DNA of 53,709 nt from Nocardioides sp. Root122 (GTDB taxonomy: Bacteria > Actinomycetota > Actinomycetes > Propionibacteriales > Nocardioidaceae), in assembly GCF_001425025.1 (NCBI RefSeq), contig NZ_LMDE01000003.1:1-53709 (forward strand), given 5' to 3'. Below are positions 23,520-31,556 of this stretch, one piece after another (the first letter of the stretch is position 1; each line of letters starts with the position of its first letter). Both the position numbers and the translations under genes were made by a program. The notes under the pieces were generated by a model. It ran no database searches. It had not been told where the DNA came from and saw only the letters and a program-made list of their open reading frames with translations.

Positions 23520-24740
23520 TCAGCTCTCTGCCAACGCAAGCCGCTGCAGCACCGTGGGGTGCGACCCCCACCACCACTGCGACCAGGCCGGTGGCGTCGG
23601 ATCGGCCAGCGATCGCCGCGCCAGCATCACCTGCATCTCCCTGAAGGCGACCGGGTCACCGGTCGCCTTCAGTGCGTCCACGTCGGCCCGGGTCTCGATC
23701 CGGCGGCTGATGCCGTTCTCCGCGGGGCTCGCGAGCTGGGAACCGACGGCCAGCAGCGCGATCACCACGGGCACGACGGACGCCCTCCGCATCCGCTCGC
23801 CCCCCACGACGAGGCCGAGCAGGCCGACGCCGAAGGCCGCGCCCAGCGCCCCGAGCACCGTCCCGGTGAGCACGTCGTCGTGCCGGGCGTGGGCCAGCTC
23901 GTGGGCCACGACCGAGAGCACCTGGTCCTCCGGCAACGATTCGACGAGCGTGTCGTAGAGGACGACCCGGCGGGTGCCCGAGAAGCCCGACACGTAGGCG
24001 TTCAGCGTGGTCGTACGCCGTGACGCATCGGCCACGAGCACGTCGTCGACAGGCACCCCTTCCTGGTCCGCCACGGCGAGCACCGCGGTGCGGAGGCGGC
24101 CGTCGGGCAGCGACGTGAACGAGTTGTAGAGCGGCTCGACCACGAGCGGGTAGACCAGCGAGCCGACCAGCACCAGACCGGCTGCGAGGGCGGCACCGGC
24201 GACGACCCAGGCACGCCGCCAGCGGCGGGCGAGCCCGACCAGCACGAGCAGGCCGAGCGAGGTCACCACGATGCTGACCGCGGCGCCCGTGCCGACGTCG
24301 CGCGTGTAGCCCCACCACGACTGGGTGGACAGACCGTGGTCGAGGCGGTGCTGCTGGAGGGCGATGCCGAACGGGAGCGCGAGCAGCCGCAGGACCAGCG
24401 TCACCACCACGACGGCCATCGGCACCTGGACCCACCAGCGACCGGGCGGGCGGCCGGTGATCCGCTCCCGCACCCGGGTGGAGGCGAGGACGCTGACCGC
24501 AGCCAGCTGCACCACGAGGCCGGACCAGCTCCACAACCGGGACCAGGCCGCGTAGTGCTCCCCCAGCGCGATCTCCGCCGGCGTGAACACCGATCCGGCG
24601 GCCACCGGCTCGGGCGTCCCGCCGGGCACGGGGCTCCAGGGCACCAGCCAGAAGGCCGCCACCACGAAGGCCACGCCGGTGAGGAGGACCACGCCCCAGG
24701 CCGGGCTGCGATCGCGGGCGCGGGAGGGGGGGCGGCTCAC
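23520..24740 (-). CDS. M48-family (Ste24-like) membrane metalloprotease
   Basis: A 406-residue integral membrane zinc protease. It has about seven hydrophobic segments, the zinc motif HELAH (280-284) in VVAHELAHARHDD, and a downstream Glu in ISRRIETRADVDALKATGD that should be the third ligand. The block TLNAYVSGFSGTRRVVLYDTL before the zinc site is typical of M48/Ste24 proteins such as CAAX protease. GTG 24740 is chosen because it overlaps the preceding stop as GTGA; a longer frame to 25085 only reads through the upstream gene. Substrates are unknown. It is probably co-transcribed with the peptidase-MA-like and NlpC/P60 genes. Confidence 0.9.
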   Translation of the reverse strand: MSRPPSRARDRSPAWGVVLLTGVAFVVAAFWLVPWSPVPGGTPEPVAAGSVFTPAEIALGEHYAAWSRLWSWSGLVVQLAAVSVLASTRVRERITGRPPGRWWVQVPMAVVVVTLVLRLLALPFGIALQQHRLDHGLSTQSWWGYTRDVGTGAAVSIVVTSLGLLVLVGLARRWRRAWVVAGAALAAGLVLVGSLVYPLVVEPLYNSFTSLPDGRLRTAVLAVADQEGVPVDDVLVADASRRTTTLNAYVSGFSGTRRVVLYDTLVESLPEDQVLSVVAHELAHARHDDVLTGTVLGALGAAFGVGLLGLVVGGERMRRASVVPVVIALLAVGSQLASPAENGISRRIETRADVDALKATGDPVAFREMQVMLARRSLADPTPPAWSQWWWGSHPTVLQRLALAES

Positions 24741-25912
24741 CCGGCCAAGTCTTGCAGGCGGGTCCGCCACGTCCGGGTGAGCTGCCGCAGCGGGAGCCCC
24801 GCCCGGGCCAGCACCCGACCCACAGGAGCGCCGTCGGCCGTGGCGCCGTAGACGTCCACCAACCCCTGCTCCCCCAGACGCTCGGCGACGACCCGGCACG
24901 CCAGCCACGCCTGCTCGTAGCGCGCCTGGAGATCTACGGCACGGGTGTCGAAGTCGGCGGCGGACGGCAAGGCCTGCGGCACGCCGTCGCGGCGGGCGAG
25001 GTCGATCGCCCGACCGAGGGTGGTCGTCTCGGGCAGGTCGACGTCGCGCAGCGCGACGTAGTCGGCGAAGCCCTCCACCAGCCACGGCTCACCGGGCGCG
25101 GACGCCGCGCCGGTGGCCACGTGGACGAGCTCGTGGCTCATCACCACCTGGGCGCCAGTCGGGCGCAGGCCGGCGATCACCTCGGGATTGACGAAGACGT
25201 GGACGGGGGCGTCGTCTGCCGCAGTGCCCGCCGTCGTCGTCACCGCAGCGATCCCGGCGTACGTCCCGGGGTCGACGCCCAGCGTCTCGTCGAGGGCGGC
25301 GGCGCTGGCCGGCACCTCGACGACCACCGGCGCGGACCAGTCGGGCAGCACGCGGCGCACGACGCGGATGCCACGCTCGACGCGCGCCGCCACTGCCTCC
25401 GCGTCGGGCCGCGCCCCGTCCGCCAGCACCAGCACGTCCGGCGAGCGGGACACCGACAGCTCCCCCTGCAGCCAGAGCGGCACCCGCCCGGGTCCGCCCC
25501 CGGCACCTCCACCGAATCCGGCGATCCCGAACCCGTCGCCGGACGGGGCGAAGTCGACGCGCAGGTCGGCGCGCGACCGGCCGGCGTCGTAGGCCCCGAG
25601 CCGCCAGGTGAGCTCGACGACACCGCTCCACGACCCGTCTGCTGCGACCGTGCCCGTCTGGTCGACGTAGCGCGCGGTGACCCCGCGCAGGTCGAGGGCC
25701 GCGACGTTGTCGCCGATCCCCGCGAGCAGGTCTGCGGCGTCCTCGTCACCGTCGGGCGCGAGCGCGGCCAACGAACGGGAGTCGCCCGCGTCCACCGCGG
25801 CGACGAAGTCCGTCAGCGCGGTCGTGGCCGCAGCCGGGCTCGCCCGGCGTACGTCGACGGCGCCGGGGTCGGCGTCGTGCCGCGGGTCGCGCAGCAGCAG
25901 CAGCAGCGCCAC
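24737..25912 (-). CDS. Peptidase-MA-like (gluzincin) putative metallohydrolase
   Basis: At least 391 residues. The zinc motif HELVH lies in VVMSHELVHVATG, followed by WLVEGFADYVAL, which carries the Glu expected of M1/MA-clan gluzincins. The N-terminal domain (about 35-140) resembles a small secreted or periplasmic-facing domain. The GTG at 25912 falls inside a hydrophobic run (VALLLLL). In-frame codons upstream encode the rest of a membrane helix (LLWAAGLSLCLALALV) back to a CTG at 25993, but there is no ATG/GTG/TTG. The true start may therefore be CTG 25993, overlapping the NlpC/P60 stop. Membrane-anchored, catalytic domain probably outside. Confidence 0.8.
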   Translation of the reverse strand: MALLLLLRDPRHDADPGAVDVRRASPAAATTALTDFVAAVDAGDSRSLAALAPDGDEDAADLLAGIGDNVAALDLRGVTARYVDQTGTVAADGSWSGVVELTWRLGAYDAGRSRADLRVDFAPSGDGFGIAGFGGGAGGGPGRVPLWLQGELSVSRSPDVLVLADGARPDAEAVAARVERGIRVVRRVLPDWSAPVVVEVPASAAALDETLGVDPGTYAGIAAVTTTAGTAADDAPVHVFVNPEVIAGLRPTGAQVVMSHELVHVATGAASAPGEPWLVEGFADYVALRDVDLPETTTLGRAIDLARRDGVPQALPSAADFDTRAVDLQARYEQAWLACRVVAERLGEQGLVDVYGATADGAPVGRVLARAGLPLRQLTRTWRTRLQDLAG

Positions 25913-25985
25913 CAGCGCGAGCGCCAGGCACAGCGAAAGGCCGGCCGCCCACAGCAGTGGACGACCGGCCTTCGAGGGCTGCAGG

Positions 25986-26975
25986 TCAGCCAGGGCGGAC
26001 CGCGCCGACGTAGGGCATCGAGTAGAGGCCCGAGACGGCGACGCCGGTGCCGGGGTTGGCCGCGTGGACGATCATGCCGTTGCCGATGTACATGCCGACG
26101 TGGCTGATCGGGCTGTAGTAGAACACCAGGTCGCCGGGCTGCAGGTCGCTCGCGGCGATGTGCGGGCCGGAGCCGTACTGGGCGCTCGAGGAGTGCGGGA
26201 GCGACACGCCGGCCTGGGCCCAGGCGCGCATCGTCAGGCCGCTGCAGTCGAAGGCGCTCTCGCCGGCCGCGCCGTAGACGTAGGCGTCGCCGACCTGCGC
26301 GAGGGCGTACTGGACGGCAGCCGCCGCGCGGCCCGAGGCCGGGACGGAGGCGGGCATGCGGCTGACGCCGCCGCGGGAGGCGAGGAGCCGCTCACGCTCG
26401 TCGGCCTCGAGGTCGGCCAGCAGGCTCTTGGCCTCGGCCAGCTTGTCATCGACGGTCTCCTTCTCCGCGCTCAGCTGCTCGGTGAGCTCGGAGATCTCCG
26501 TGGTGCGGGCGTCGGTGGCCTCGCGGCGGATCTCGAGGGCCTCGAGCTCGGTGTCGTAGTCGGACAGGAGCGAGGACTGGAGGTCGTTGAAGGACGACAT
26601 CGTGGACAGGCTGTCGAGGAAGGAGCTGGGGTCCTCCGACACGACGATCTGGCCGACGGTCGAGATGCCCTCTCCCTCGAGCTGGCGCACGACGGCGTCG
26701 GAGACCTGGTCGCGGACGGAGGCGAGCCGCTCGTCCTGACGCGACTGGTCGGACTTGAGGCCGGCGAGGTCGCTCCTCAGGTCGGCGAGGTCGAGCTTCG
26801 CGTCGTGAAGGCGCTCCTGGGCCGCCTCCGCCTCGTGGTAGAGACGGTCGACCGTGGCCTTGACGTCCTTGATGTCGGGGTCGGCCTGCGCCGGGGTGGC
26901 GGGCACGAGAGCAATGGCAGCGATCGCGGAGAGACCAAGCACGGTCGCGCCAGCTCGCTTGCGGGTCTGAGCCAC
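25986..26975 (-). CDS. Secreted NlpC/P60 peptidoglycan hydrolase with coiled-coil N-terminus
   Basis: A 329-residue exported cell-wall hydrolase. A signal peptide (residues 1-31, cleavage near PAQA-DPD) is followed by a long coiled coil (about 35-200) and a C-terminal NlpC/P60 D,L-endopeptidase domain. Its Cys-His-His triad is Cys244 in AFDCSGLTMRAWAQAG, His292 in SPISHVGMYIG and probably His304 in MIVHAANP. The architecture resembles RipA/PcsB-type division hydrolases, whose coiled coil normally keeps the enzyme inactive until recruited. GTG 26975 lies behind a ydaO-type riboswitch, so its expression should respond to cyclic di-AMP. Confidence 0.94.
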   Translation of the reverse strand: MAQTRKRAGATVLGLSAIAAIALVPATPAQADPDIKDVKATVDRLYHEAEAAQERLHDAKLDLADLRSDLAGLKSDQSRQDERLASVRDQVSDAVVRQLEGEGISTVGQIVVSEDPSSFLDSLSTMSSFNDLQSSLLSDYDTELEALEIRREATDARTTEISELTEQLSAEKETVDDKLAEAKSLLADLEADERERLLASRGGVSRMPASVPASGRAAAAVQYALAQVGDAYVYGAAGESAFDCSGLTMRAWAQAGVSLPHSSSAQYGSGPHIAASDLQPGDLVFYYSPISHVGMYIGNGMIVHAANPGTGVAVSGLYSMPYVGAVRPG

Positions 26976-26997
26976 GAGCGGGGGAACTCCTCGGGGT

Positions 26998-27170
26998 GTC
27001 GTACGCCTACCGGGTGAGCTGACGGGTTCGGCACGACGTGTCCTACCCCTGCTCCACGCACCGCTCGCGCAGTGCGCCTCACAGGGGATTCACCCCAGGG
27101 GGAAGTGTGGTTCCCCGGCTCACAGACCACGGGTGGTGCGGGGGACGTGGGCTGCAACTCGGCGCGACGC
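26998..27170 (-). ncRNA. Cyclic di-AMP riboswitch (ydaO-yuaA class)
   Basis: The minus-strand leader of the NlpC/P60 gene contains the conserved ydaO blocks in order: CGCCGAGTTGCAG (5' side), CCGGGGAACC (27118-27109), TGGGGTGAATCCCC (27097-27084), GGGGTAGGAC, and CCGAACCCGTCAGCTCACC followed by GGTAGGCG at the 3' end. GTCG near 27168 can pair with CGAC near 26998 to close P1. ydaO aptamers bind cyclic di-AMP and in actinobacteria often precede cell-wall hydrolase genes. The aptamer ends about 20 nt before the start codon and abuts GAGGAG, so ligand-dependent masking of the ribosome site is likely. The 26976-27270 gap is explained by this element and its promoter. Confidence 0.9.
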
Positions 27171-27212
27171 CCGCGCGGATCCGGGTGATCCACTTCCACG
27201 AGCGCCAGGGAC

Positions 27213-27242
27213 ACCCTAGACCGGGAACGGGGGCCCCGCCAA
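27213..27242 (-). promoter_or_regulatory. Promoter of the riboswitch/NlpC-P60 transcript
   Basis: On the minus strand TTGGCG (27242-27237), an 18-nt spacer, then TAGGGT (27218-27213). Initiation near 27206 would place the start about 35 nt before the aptamer. Confidence 0.55.
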
Positions 27243-27270
27243 TCTTCGCCACACTTCGTCCTCGCGCGTG

Positions 27271-27477
27271 TCAGGCCGACTCGATGACCGGCCCTGCAAC
27301 CGGGTCGACGAGCCGCAGCGGCGGCACGAGTCCCCCCGAGGCCAGCACGTCGAGCGCGGCCATCTCCTCCTCGTCGATGGTCAGCTCCGGCGGCGGTCCC
27401 AGCAGCACGCTCACCACGCAGTCGTGGCAGTGCAGACCCCGCACCACGCAGGTGTCGCAATCGATCCGTGTCGTCAT
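27271..27477 (-). CDS. Small conserved cysteine-rich protein
   Basis: A 68-residue protein. The N-terminus TTRIDCDTCVVRGLHCHDCVVSVLLG carries two CxxC pairs, a plausible metal site. The second half is an acidic helix (IDEEEMAALDVLASGGLVPPLRLV). I recall similar small proteins (CDTCVVR...DCVVxVLLG) near NlpC/P60 or ArsA-like genes in actinobacteria, so I treat it as a real conserved gene of unknown role. It lies just upstream of the NlpC/P60 promoter, in the same direction. Confidence 0.78.
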   Translation of the reverse strand: MTTRIDCDTCVVRGLHCHDCVVSVLLGPPPELTIDEEEMAALDVLASGGLVPPLRLVDPVAGPVIESA

Positions 27478-27536
27478 GGCTCACACCGTGGCAGGGCCCA
27501 CCGACAACGGCGTCCCGCGCGTGTCGCGGTCCGTCC

Positions 27537-28925
27537 TCACCGCCGGACGTAGCAGGTCCAGCGCTCCCCGCACGGCTGCCGGATGAAGGCGGGGTCGTCC
27601 GCGACGAGCGCCTGCGGCGCCGACGCCTCGCTGACCACGACGAGGTCGACCTGCGCCAGTGCTGCGCGGCCGCCGGGGCGGCCGTCGAGGAAGTCGAGGT
27701 AGGCGGCCTGGTCGTCGTGGCCGAAGGCGTCGAGGGGGTTGGACACCCAGAGCCGCACCCCGGCGACCGCGAGGGCCTCCGAGAGCGGCGCCGGCGCCAG
27801 CACCACACGGTCGCCCGCGACCTCGGCCACCGTCTCCACCACCGCGGGCCGCGCCCCCAGGACGGCCTGCCCGCGCAGCAGCGCCAGGGGGACGGCCACC
27901 GAGCACGCCACGCCGGCGACGCAGACCACCGAGACCGCTCCCCGCAGCGCCGCACCGCGGACGTCCTCTCCCGGCTCGCCCGCGCCGTCACGCCCCTCGC
28001 GGCGGCCGGCGGCCATCAGCACCAGCAGGAGGAGCAACCACACCCCGTGGCGGGCCGCGCTCGCCGTGGCCACGGCGAGCCCGGCGACGGCGACGTACTC
28101 CCACAGGTCGCGGCGGTTGCGCAGGGCCAGCACTCCCAGGCCGATCGCGGCGAGCAGCATGAGGACGTCGAACGGCGCGTCGAGCGCGGGGCGGGCCCAC
28201 AGGCCCTCCGCCCGCTGGGCGGACACGTTGTCGAACACCTCGGCGTAGTACTGGGGAGTGTGCCAGCCCTGTGGGGTCACGCAGAGCCCGACGAGCGCGG
28301 CCACCCCGACCCCGACCGTCTCGAGCGGGCGGCGCGGCAGCCGGTGCAGGAGGAGGTACGCGCCCAGGACGCAGGTGCCGAGCAGCGCGGCGCCGTGGAG
28401 GTTGCCCCAGACGACGACGAGCGGCACCGCCCACCAGATGCCGCGGTCGGGCCGGCGCGCCTGGCGTGCCACCAGCGCGAGCAGCAGTGCGAACGGCAGC
28501 AGCGACAGCGTCTGGGCCCGGACCACGCCGAGGGTGGTGAGGCTGCCCCCGACGAGGGCGGCGAGCGCGCCGCCGACGTAGGCGTCACGTGCACCCCGGC
28601 CGCGCGCGGCGACGGCCAGCACGCCCAGCGTCGCGCCGACGAGCACCAGGTGCACCAGCACGACGGTCCGTTCCCCGAGCGCGTGGAGGCCGGCCGCCAG
28701 CAGCTCGGCCAGCACAGGAACGTTGCGCCAGCCCGAGGTGTCGGCCGCGGCGAACGGCACCGAGTCCGGCACGGAGCCGGTGGACACGACGTGGTCGCCC
28801 ATCGCGACCAGCCAGTCCCAGTCCCCGCCGATGCGGACGAACTCCGCCAGCACGGCCAGGGCGACGACGCAGGCACCCAGGCACCAGCGCCACTCGTCGA
28901 GCCGGGCGAGGACCGCCCGGGTCAC
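27537..28925 (-). CDS. Polytopic membrane protein, GT-C-like, function unknown
   Basis: A 462-residue protein with about ten membrane helices and a short C-terminal soluble part (GVRLWVSNPLDAFGHDDQAAYLDFLDG, ending WTCYVRR). The first exported loop carries IGGDWDWLVAMGDHVVSTGSVPDSVPFAAADTSG, and later GNLHGAALLG and CVTPQGW. This order (Asp-Trp loop, LHG motif, TP-G, C-terminal SNPLDAFG/DEW-type segment) is shared with the protein at 41730-43118, also 462 residues, indicating a paralogue pair. The topology resembles GT-C glycosyltransferases using polyprenyl-linked sugars, but no catalytic residue is proved. GTG 28925 overlaps the NYN gene stop (GTGA). Confidence 0.8.
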   Translation of the reverse strand: MTRAVLARLDEWRWCLGACVVALAVLAEFVRIGGDWDWLVAMGDHVVSTGSVPDSVPFAAADTSGWRNVPVLAELLAAGLHALGERTVVLVHLVLVGATLGVLAVAARGRGARDAYVGGALAALVGGSLTTLGVVRAQTLSLLPFALLLALVARQARRPDRGIWWAVPLVVVWGNLHGAALLGTCVLGAYLLLHRLPRRPLETVGVGVAALVGLCVTPQGWHTPQYYAEVFDNVSAQRAEGLWARPALDAPFDVLMLLAAIGLGVLALRNRRDLWEYVAVAGLAVATASAARHGVWLLLLLVLMAAGRREGRDGAGEPGEDVRGAALRGAVSVVCVAGVACSVAVPLALLRGQAVLGARPAVVETVAEVAGDRVVLAPAPLSEALAVAGVRLWVSNPLDAFGHDDQAAYLDFLDGRPGGRAALAQVDLVVVSEASAPQALVADDPAFIRQPCGERWTCYVRR

Positions 28926-30160
28926 GTCAGGAGGCCGATCAGGGCTGCCGCCGGCAGCACCCGGGCACCTGCCCGCGCCAGGTCCTTCGCCAGCGCCTGG
29001 TCGTCGGTGACCGCGACGACCACCCGCCCGCGGGGCTCGGCAGCGACGAGCTGACGGATCACGTCGTCGGCGATGACGCCGGACGGGCTGAAGACCACCT
29101 TCACCCCGCGGGGGGCCGGCATCACGGTGCGGGTCGCTGCGGAGGCGGCGTCGAAGACCACCGTCGTCTCGGCCCCGGAGCGGGCCACCAACGGCCCCAG
29201 CGCGGTCACCAGCCGGCTGCGCTGCGCCTCGAGGCTGGCGCTCGGCCAGGCCTGCTTGGTGACGTTGTAGCCGTCGACGAGGAGCCGTGCGCGCGGCAGG
29301 GCGAGCGTCTGCTCGAGCTGGGTTGGCGTACCGGGGCCACTGGACGCCGGCGCGGAGCGAGGCGCGTCCAGCGACGACTCGACCAGCTCGCCGGGTGTGC
29401 CCTCGACCGCGGGCAGGCCGAGCTCGCGCCGCAGGCCGGTGGCCGCCTCGACCACCGTCTCGAGCAGGTAGCGAGCGCGGATCGTGGCCTGGTCACGCTG
29501 GCTGCGCCCCTCGCGACGGGTGGCGGTGAGCTCGCCCTCGGCCTGCTCGACCTGGGCGCGCAGCCGGCGTACGTCGGCCTCCGCGGCCGCCACGGCGGCA
29601 CCCGCGGACGCGGTGACGGCGTCCCGCACGGCGAGGGCCTCGACGCGCTGGCCCTCGGCCTCGCGCAGGGCGGTGCGAGCCTGGCCGAGGCGCTGGCGCA
29701 GGACCTTGTGCTCGGCGCGCATCGCCTCCAGCTCCTCGCGGTGGTCGACACGGACGGTGGCCAGCTCGGCCTGCAGCGCGGCGACCTGGGCGGTCAGCCG
29801 TGCCACCTCGCCGTGGGCACGCTCGTCGTGGGCCTCGGCCTGCTCGAGGTCGGCGACGACGTCGGCGACGAGCGAGGTCCAGCCCTCCTCGCGGGCCAGC
29901 CACGCGCGGGCCGCGGCGTCGTACGGGTCGTCGGCCTGGACCGGGACCGCCGCGACCTGCACGGCCGCGTGCCCACGGAACTCGTCGTCGGCGAGAGCGT
30001 CCCAGATGGCCTGCCCCCCGAGGCGGGCGCGGCGGGCGGGCGCGAACCCGGCGACCTTGCGCAGCGTGGGCGGCACGGGCGTGACCGACGGCAGCACGGC
30101 CGAGACCAGCGCCACCACCCGCAGGCGGAGTCGCTCGGGCAGCCGGTCTGCGTCGGGCAC
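28922..30160 (-). CDS. NYN-domain (YacP/PIN-like) RNA-binding or RNase protein with coiled coil
   Basis: About 412 residues. An N-terminal domain (1-120) is followed by a long coiled coil (about 120-245; VARLTAQVAALQAELATVRV, LREAEGQRVEALAVRDAV). A C-terminal NYN/PIN-fold domain has LLVDGYNVTKQAWP (first catalytic Asp), VVFDAASAATR, VKVVFSPSGVIADDVI and VVVAVTDDQALAKDLARAGARVL, matching the acidic residues of YacP-like nucleases. GTG 30160 is chosen, 17 nt after the zinc-ribbon gene stop; the open frame to 30460 is the shadow of that gene. Likely an RNA-processing factor; substrate unknown. Confidence 0.87.
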   Translation of the reverse strand: MPDADRLPERLRLRVVALVSAVLPSVTPVPPTLRKVAGFAPARRARLGGQAIWDALADDEFRGHAAVQVAAVPVQADDPYDAAARAWLAREEGWTSLVADVVADLEQAEAHDERAHGEVARLTAQVAALQAELATVRVDHREELEAMRAEHKVLRQRLGQARTALREAEGQRVEALAVRDAVTASAGAAVAAAEADVRRLRAQVEQAEGELTATRREGRSQRDQATIRARYLLETVVEAATGLRRELGLPAVEGTPGELVESSLDAPRSAPASSGPGTPTQLEQTLALPRARLLVDGYNVTKQAWPSASLEAQRSRLVTALGPLVARSGAETTVVFDAASAATRTVMPAPRGVKVVFSPSGVIADDVIRQLVAAEPRGRVVVAVTDDQALAKDLARAGARVLPAAALIGLLT

Positions 30161-30177
30161 GGTCGTCAGGGGCAGGC

Positions 30178-30453
30178 TCAGCCGGCGGCCGGGTCGGCCG
30201 AGGTGTCGGCGGCGGCGCGGTCGACCACCTCGATGGCGTCGGAGCGTCCGCACCAGCGGCACGAGACAGCCTCCACGGCCTCGGACCGGACGGTCTCCTC
30301 CTCCACCTGGTGGTCCCCGGCGAGGTCGAAGTGCCAGTACTCGGTGGTGCGTCGGGTCCGGGTCACGTCGAACCGGGTCAGGTTGCCGCAGCCCCCACAG
30401 CGCCACCTCTCGCCCTCGGCGGGGACACGAAGGCCGGCGTTCTGGTCGGTCAC
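30178..30453 (-). CDS. Small zinc-ribbon protein
   Basis: A 91-residue protein with two cysteine pairs (RWRCGGCGNLTRFDV and SCRWCGRSDAIEVV) flanking a beta-rich middle (EYWHFDLAGDHQVEEE). This pattern fits a rubredoxin-like or zinc-ribbon nucleic-acid/protein-binding module. The GTG start has GGAG 6 nt upstream. It is followed after 17 nt by the NYN-domain gene, so a shared RNA-related role is plausible. No enzyme motif. Confidence 0.82.
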   Translation of the reverse strand: MTDQNAGLRVPAEGERWRCGGCGNLTRFDVTRTRRTTEYWHFDLAGDHQVEEETVRSEAVEAVSCRWCGRSDAIEVVDRAAADTSADPAAG

Positions 30454-30515
30454 GGTGCACTCCTGGCAGGTGTGGGCGGTGGGACGGATCGGGCGCGGCC
30501 CGGTGCGTCGTCAGC

Positions 30516-31415
30516 CTAGTGGCCGCCGGGGCGCCGACCTGACGGTTGCCGGGCGTCGGACGTCCGCATCATCCACCACGCGGCGGCTGCGACGACGAAG
30601 TCCGCCACGGCGTGCAGCAGGCGGGCGACCAGCGCGACCATCCCGGCCGGACCTGTGCCGAGCACCGGGACGAGGAGCACGACCAGCACGCCGTCGCGCG
30701 CTCCCAGGCCGGCGGGGGCGACGGGAACTGCCACACCCGCGGCGTGGGCGACCGCGAACGCGCACCCGAGCGTGAGCACGAGCCGCGCGTCCGCCTCGGG
30801 GGCGAGGGCGGCCAGGGCCAGGGCGTAGCACGTCCACACCGGGACCATCAGCACCGCGCTGCGCACGCTGTGCCAGACGCGCCAGTCGCACGTCGTCCCC
30901 GCGATGCGCTTGCCAACCTGTCGGTGGACAGCGGGCAGCATGCCCACAACGCCGACGAGCAGCGACACCATGACGACCCAGGTCGGGAGCGCGGTCCACC
31001 ACCCGAGGATCCCAGCCAGAAGCAGGCCGCTGGCGACATGCGCGCCTACCAGCAGCACACCAGCTGCAGCAGGAACCCGCGGCGGCAGGCCACGCCGGGC
31101 GCCGAGCGCGCTCTGGGCAGCGAAGGACCAGACTGACCCAGGGATGTACTTGCCGAGCTGAGCAACGAAGAAGGGCGGGACCAGCTCGCGCACGGTGCCA
31201 CTGACCCCGAATGCATCAAGTGCAAGAAGCCAGACAACACCCGTCGCCAACAGTCCTGTGAGGACAAGGACCCCCGCCAGGAACACCTGATCCGATCCCA
31301 CCTGCCCCAGCGCATTGCTGAGCCTGTCCCCGGAGCTGCGCCACGACCACCACACTCCCGCGACCACCGCAACGAGGAAGAGTCCTCTGAGGGAGTTCCA
31401 GAGACGATTAGTCAC
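30516..31415 (-). CDS. Lysylphosphatidylglycerol synthase transmembrane-like protein (UPF0104, flippase-type)
   Basis: A 299-residue protein with about eight membrane helices. It carries the family motifs FFVAQLGKYIPGSVW (after the second helix pair) and PAGLGARDGVLVVLL (family PGGLGxREG). These are found in the flippase domain of MprF and in stand-alone proteins associated with glycan or lipid export. No synthase domain is attached. It lies downstream of the GT-C and GT2 genes, so a role in moving a lipid-linked intermediate is an inference. GTG 31415 start. The 31416-31556 gap upstream shows no gene. Confidence 0.85.
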   Translation of the reverse strand: MTNRLWNSLRGLFLVAVVAGVWWSWRSSGDRLSNALGQVGSDQVFLAGVLVLTGLLATGVVWLLALDAFGVSGTVRELVPPFFVAQLGKYIPGSVWSFAAQSALGARRGLPPRVPAAAGVLLVGAHVASGLLLAGILGWWTALPTWVVMVSLLVGVVGMLPAVHRQVGKRIAGTTCDWRVWHSVRSAVLMVPVWTCYALALAALAPEADARLVLTLGCAFAVAHAAGVAVPVAPAGLGARDGVLVVLLVPVLGTGPAGMVALVARLLHAVADFVVAAAAWWMMRTSDARQPSGRRPGGH

Positions 31416-31556
31416 CGCGGTGTCATCACTCGGTTGCCCACGAGAAAGTCATACGGATCGCGACACCTGCATGAGAGAAACGAGCGGGCGACCGGCGTCG
31501 AACGACCAAGAACAACTGGCAGTTCAAGGTTGCGAGGAGCATCGCGGCAGCGCGCT

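Noticed and set aside
31410..31425. Possible fourth TAGTC operator near TAGTCACCGCGGTGTC
   Set aside because: Only one TAGTC arm is present; the opposite arm GACTA is missing, and the position is at the start of an unrelated gene.
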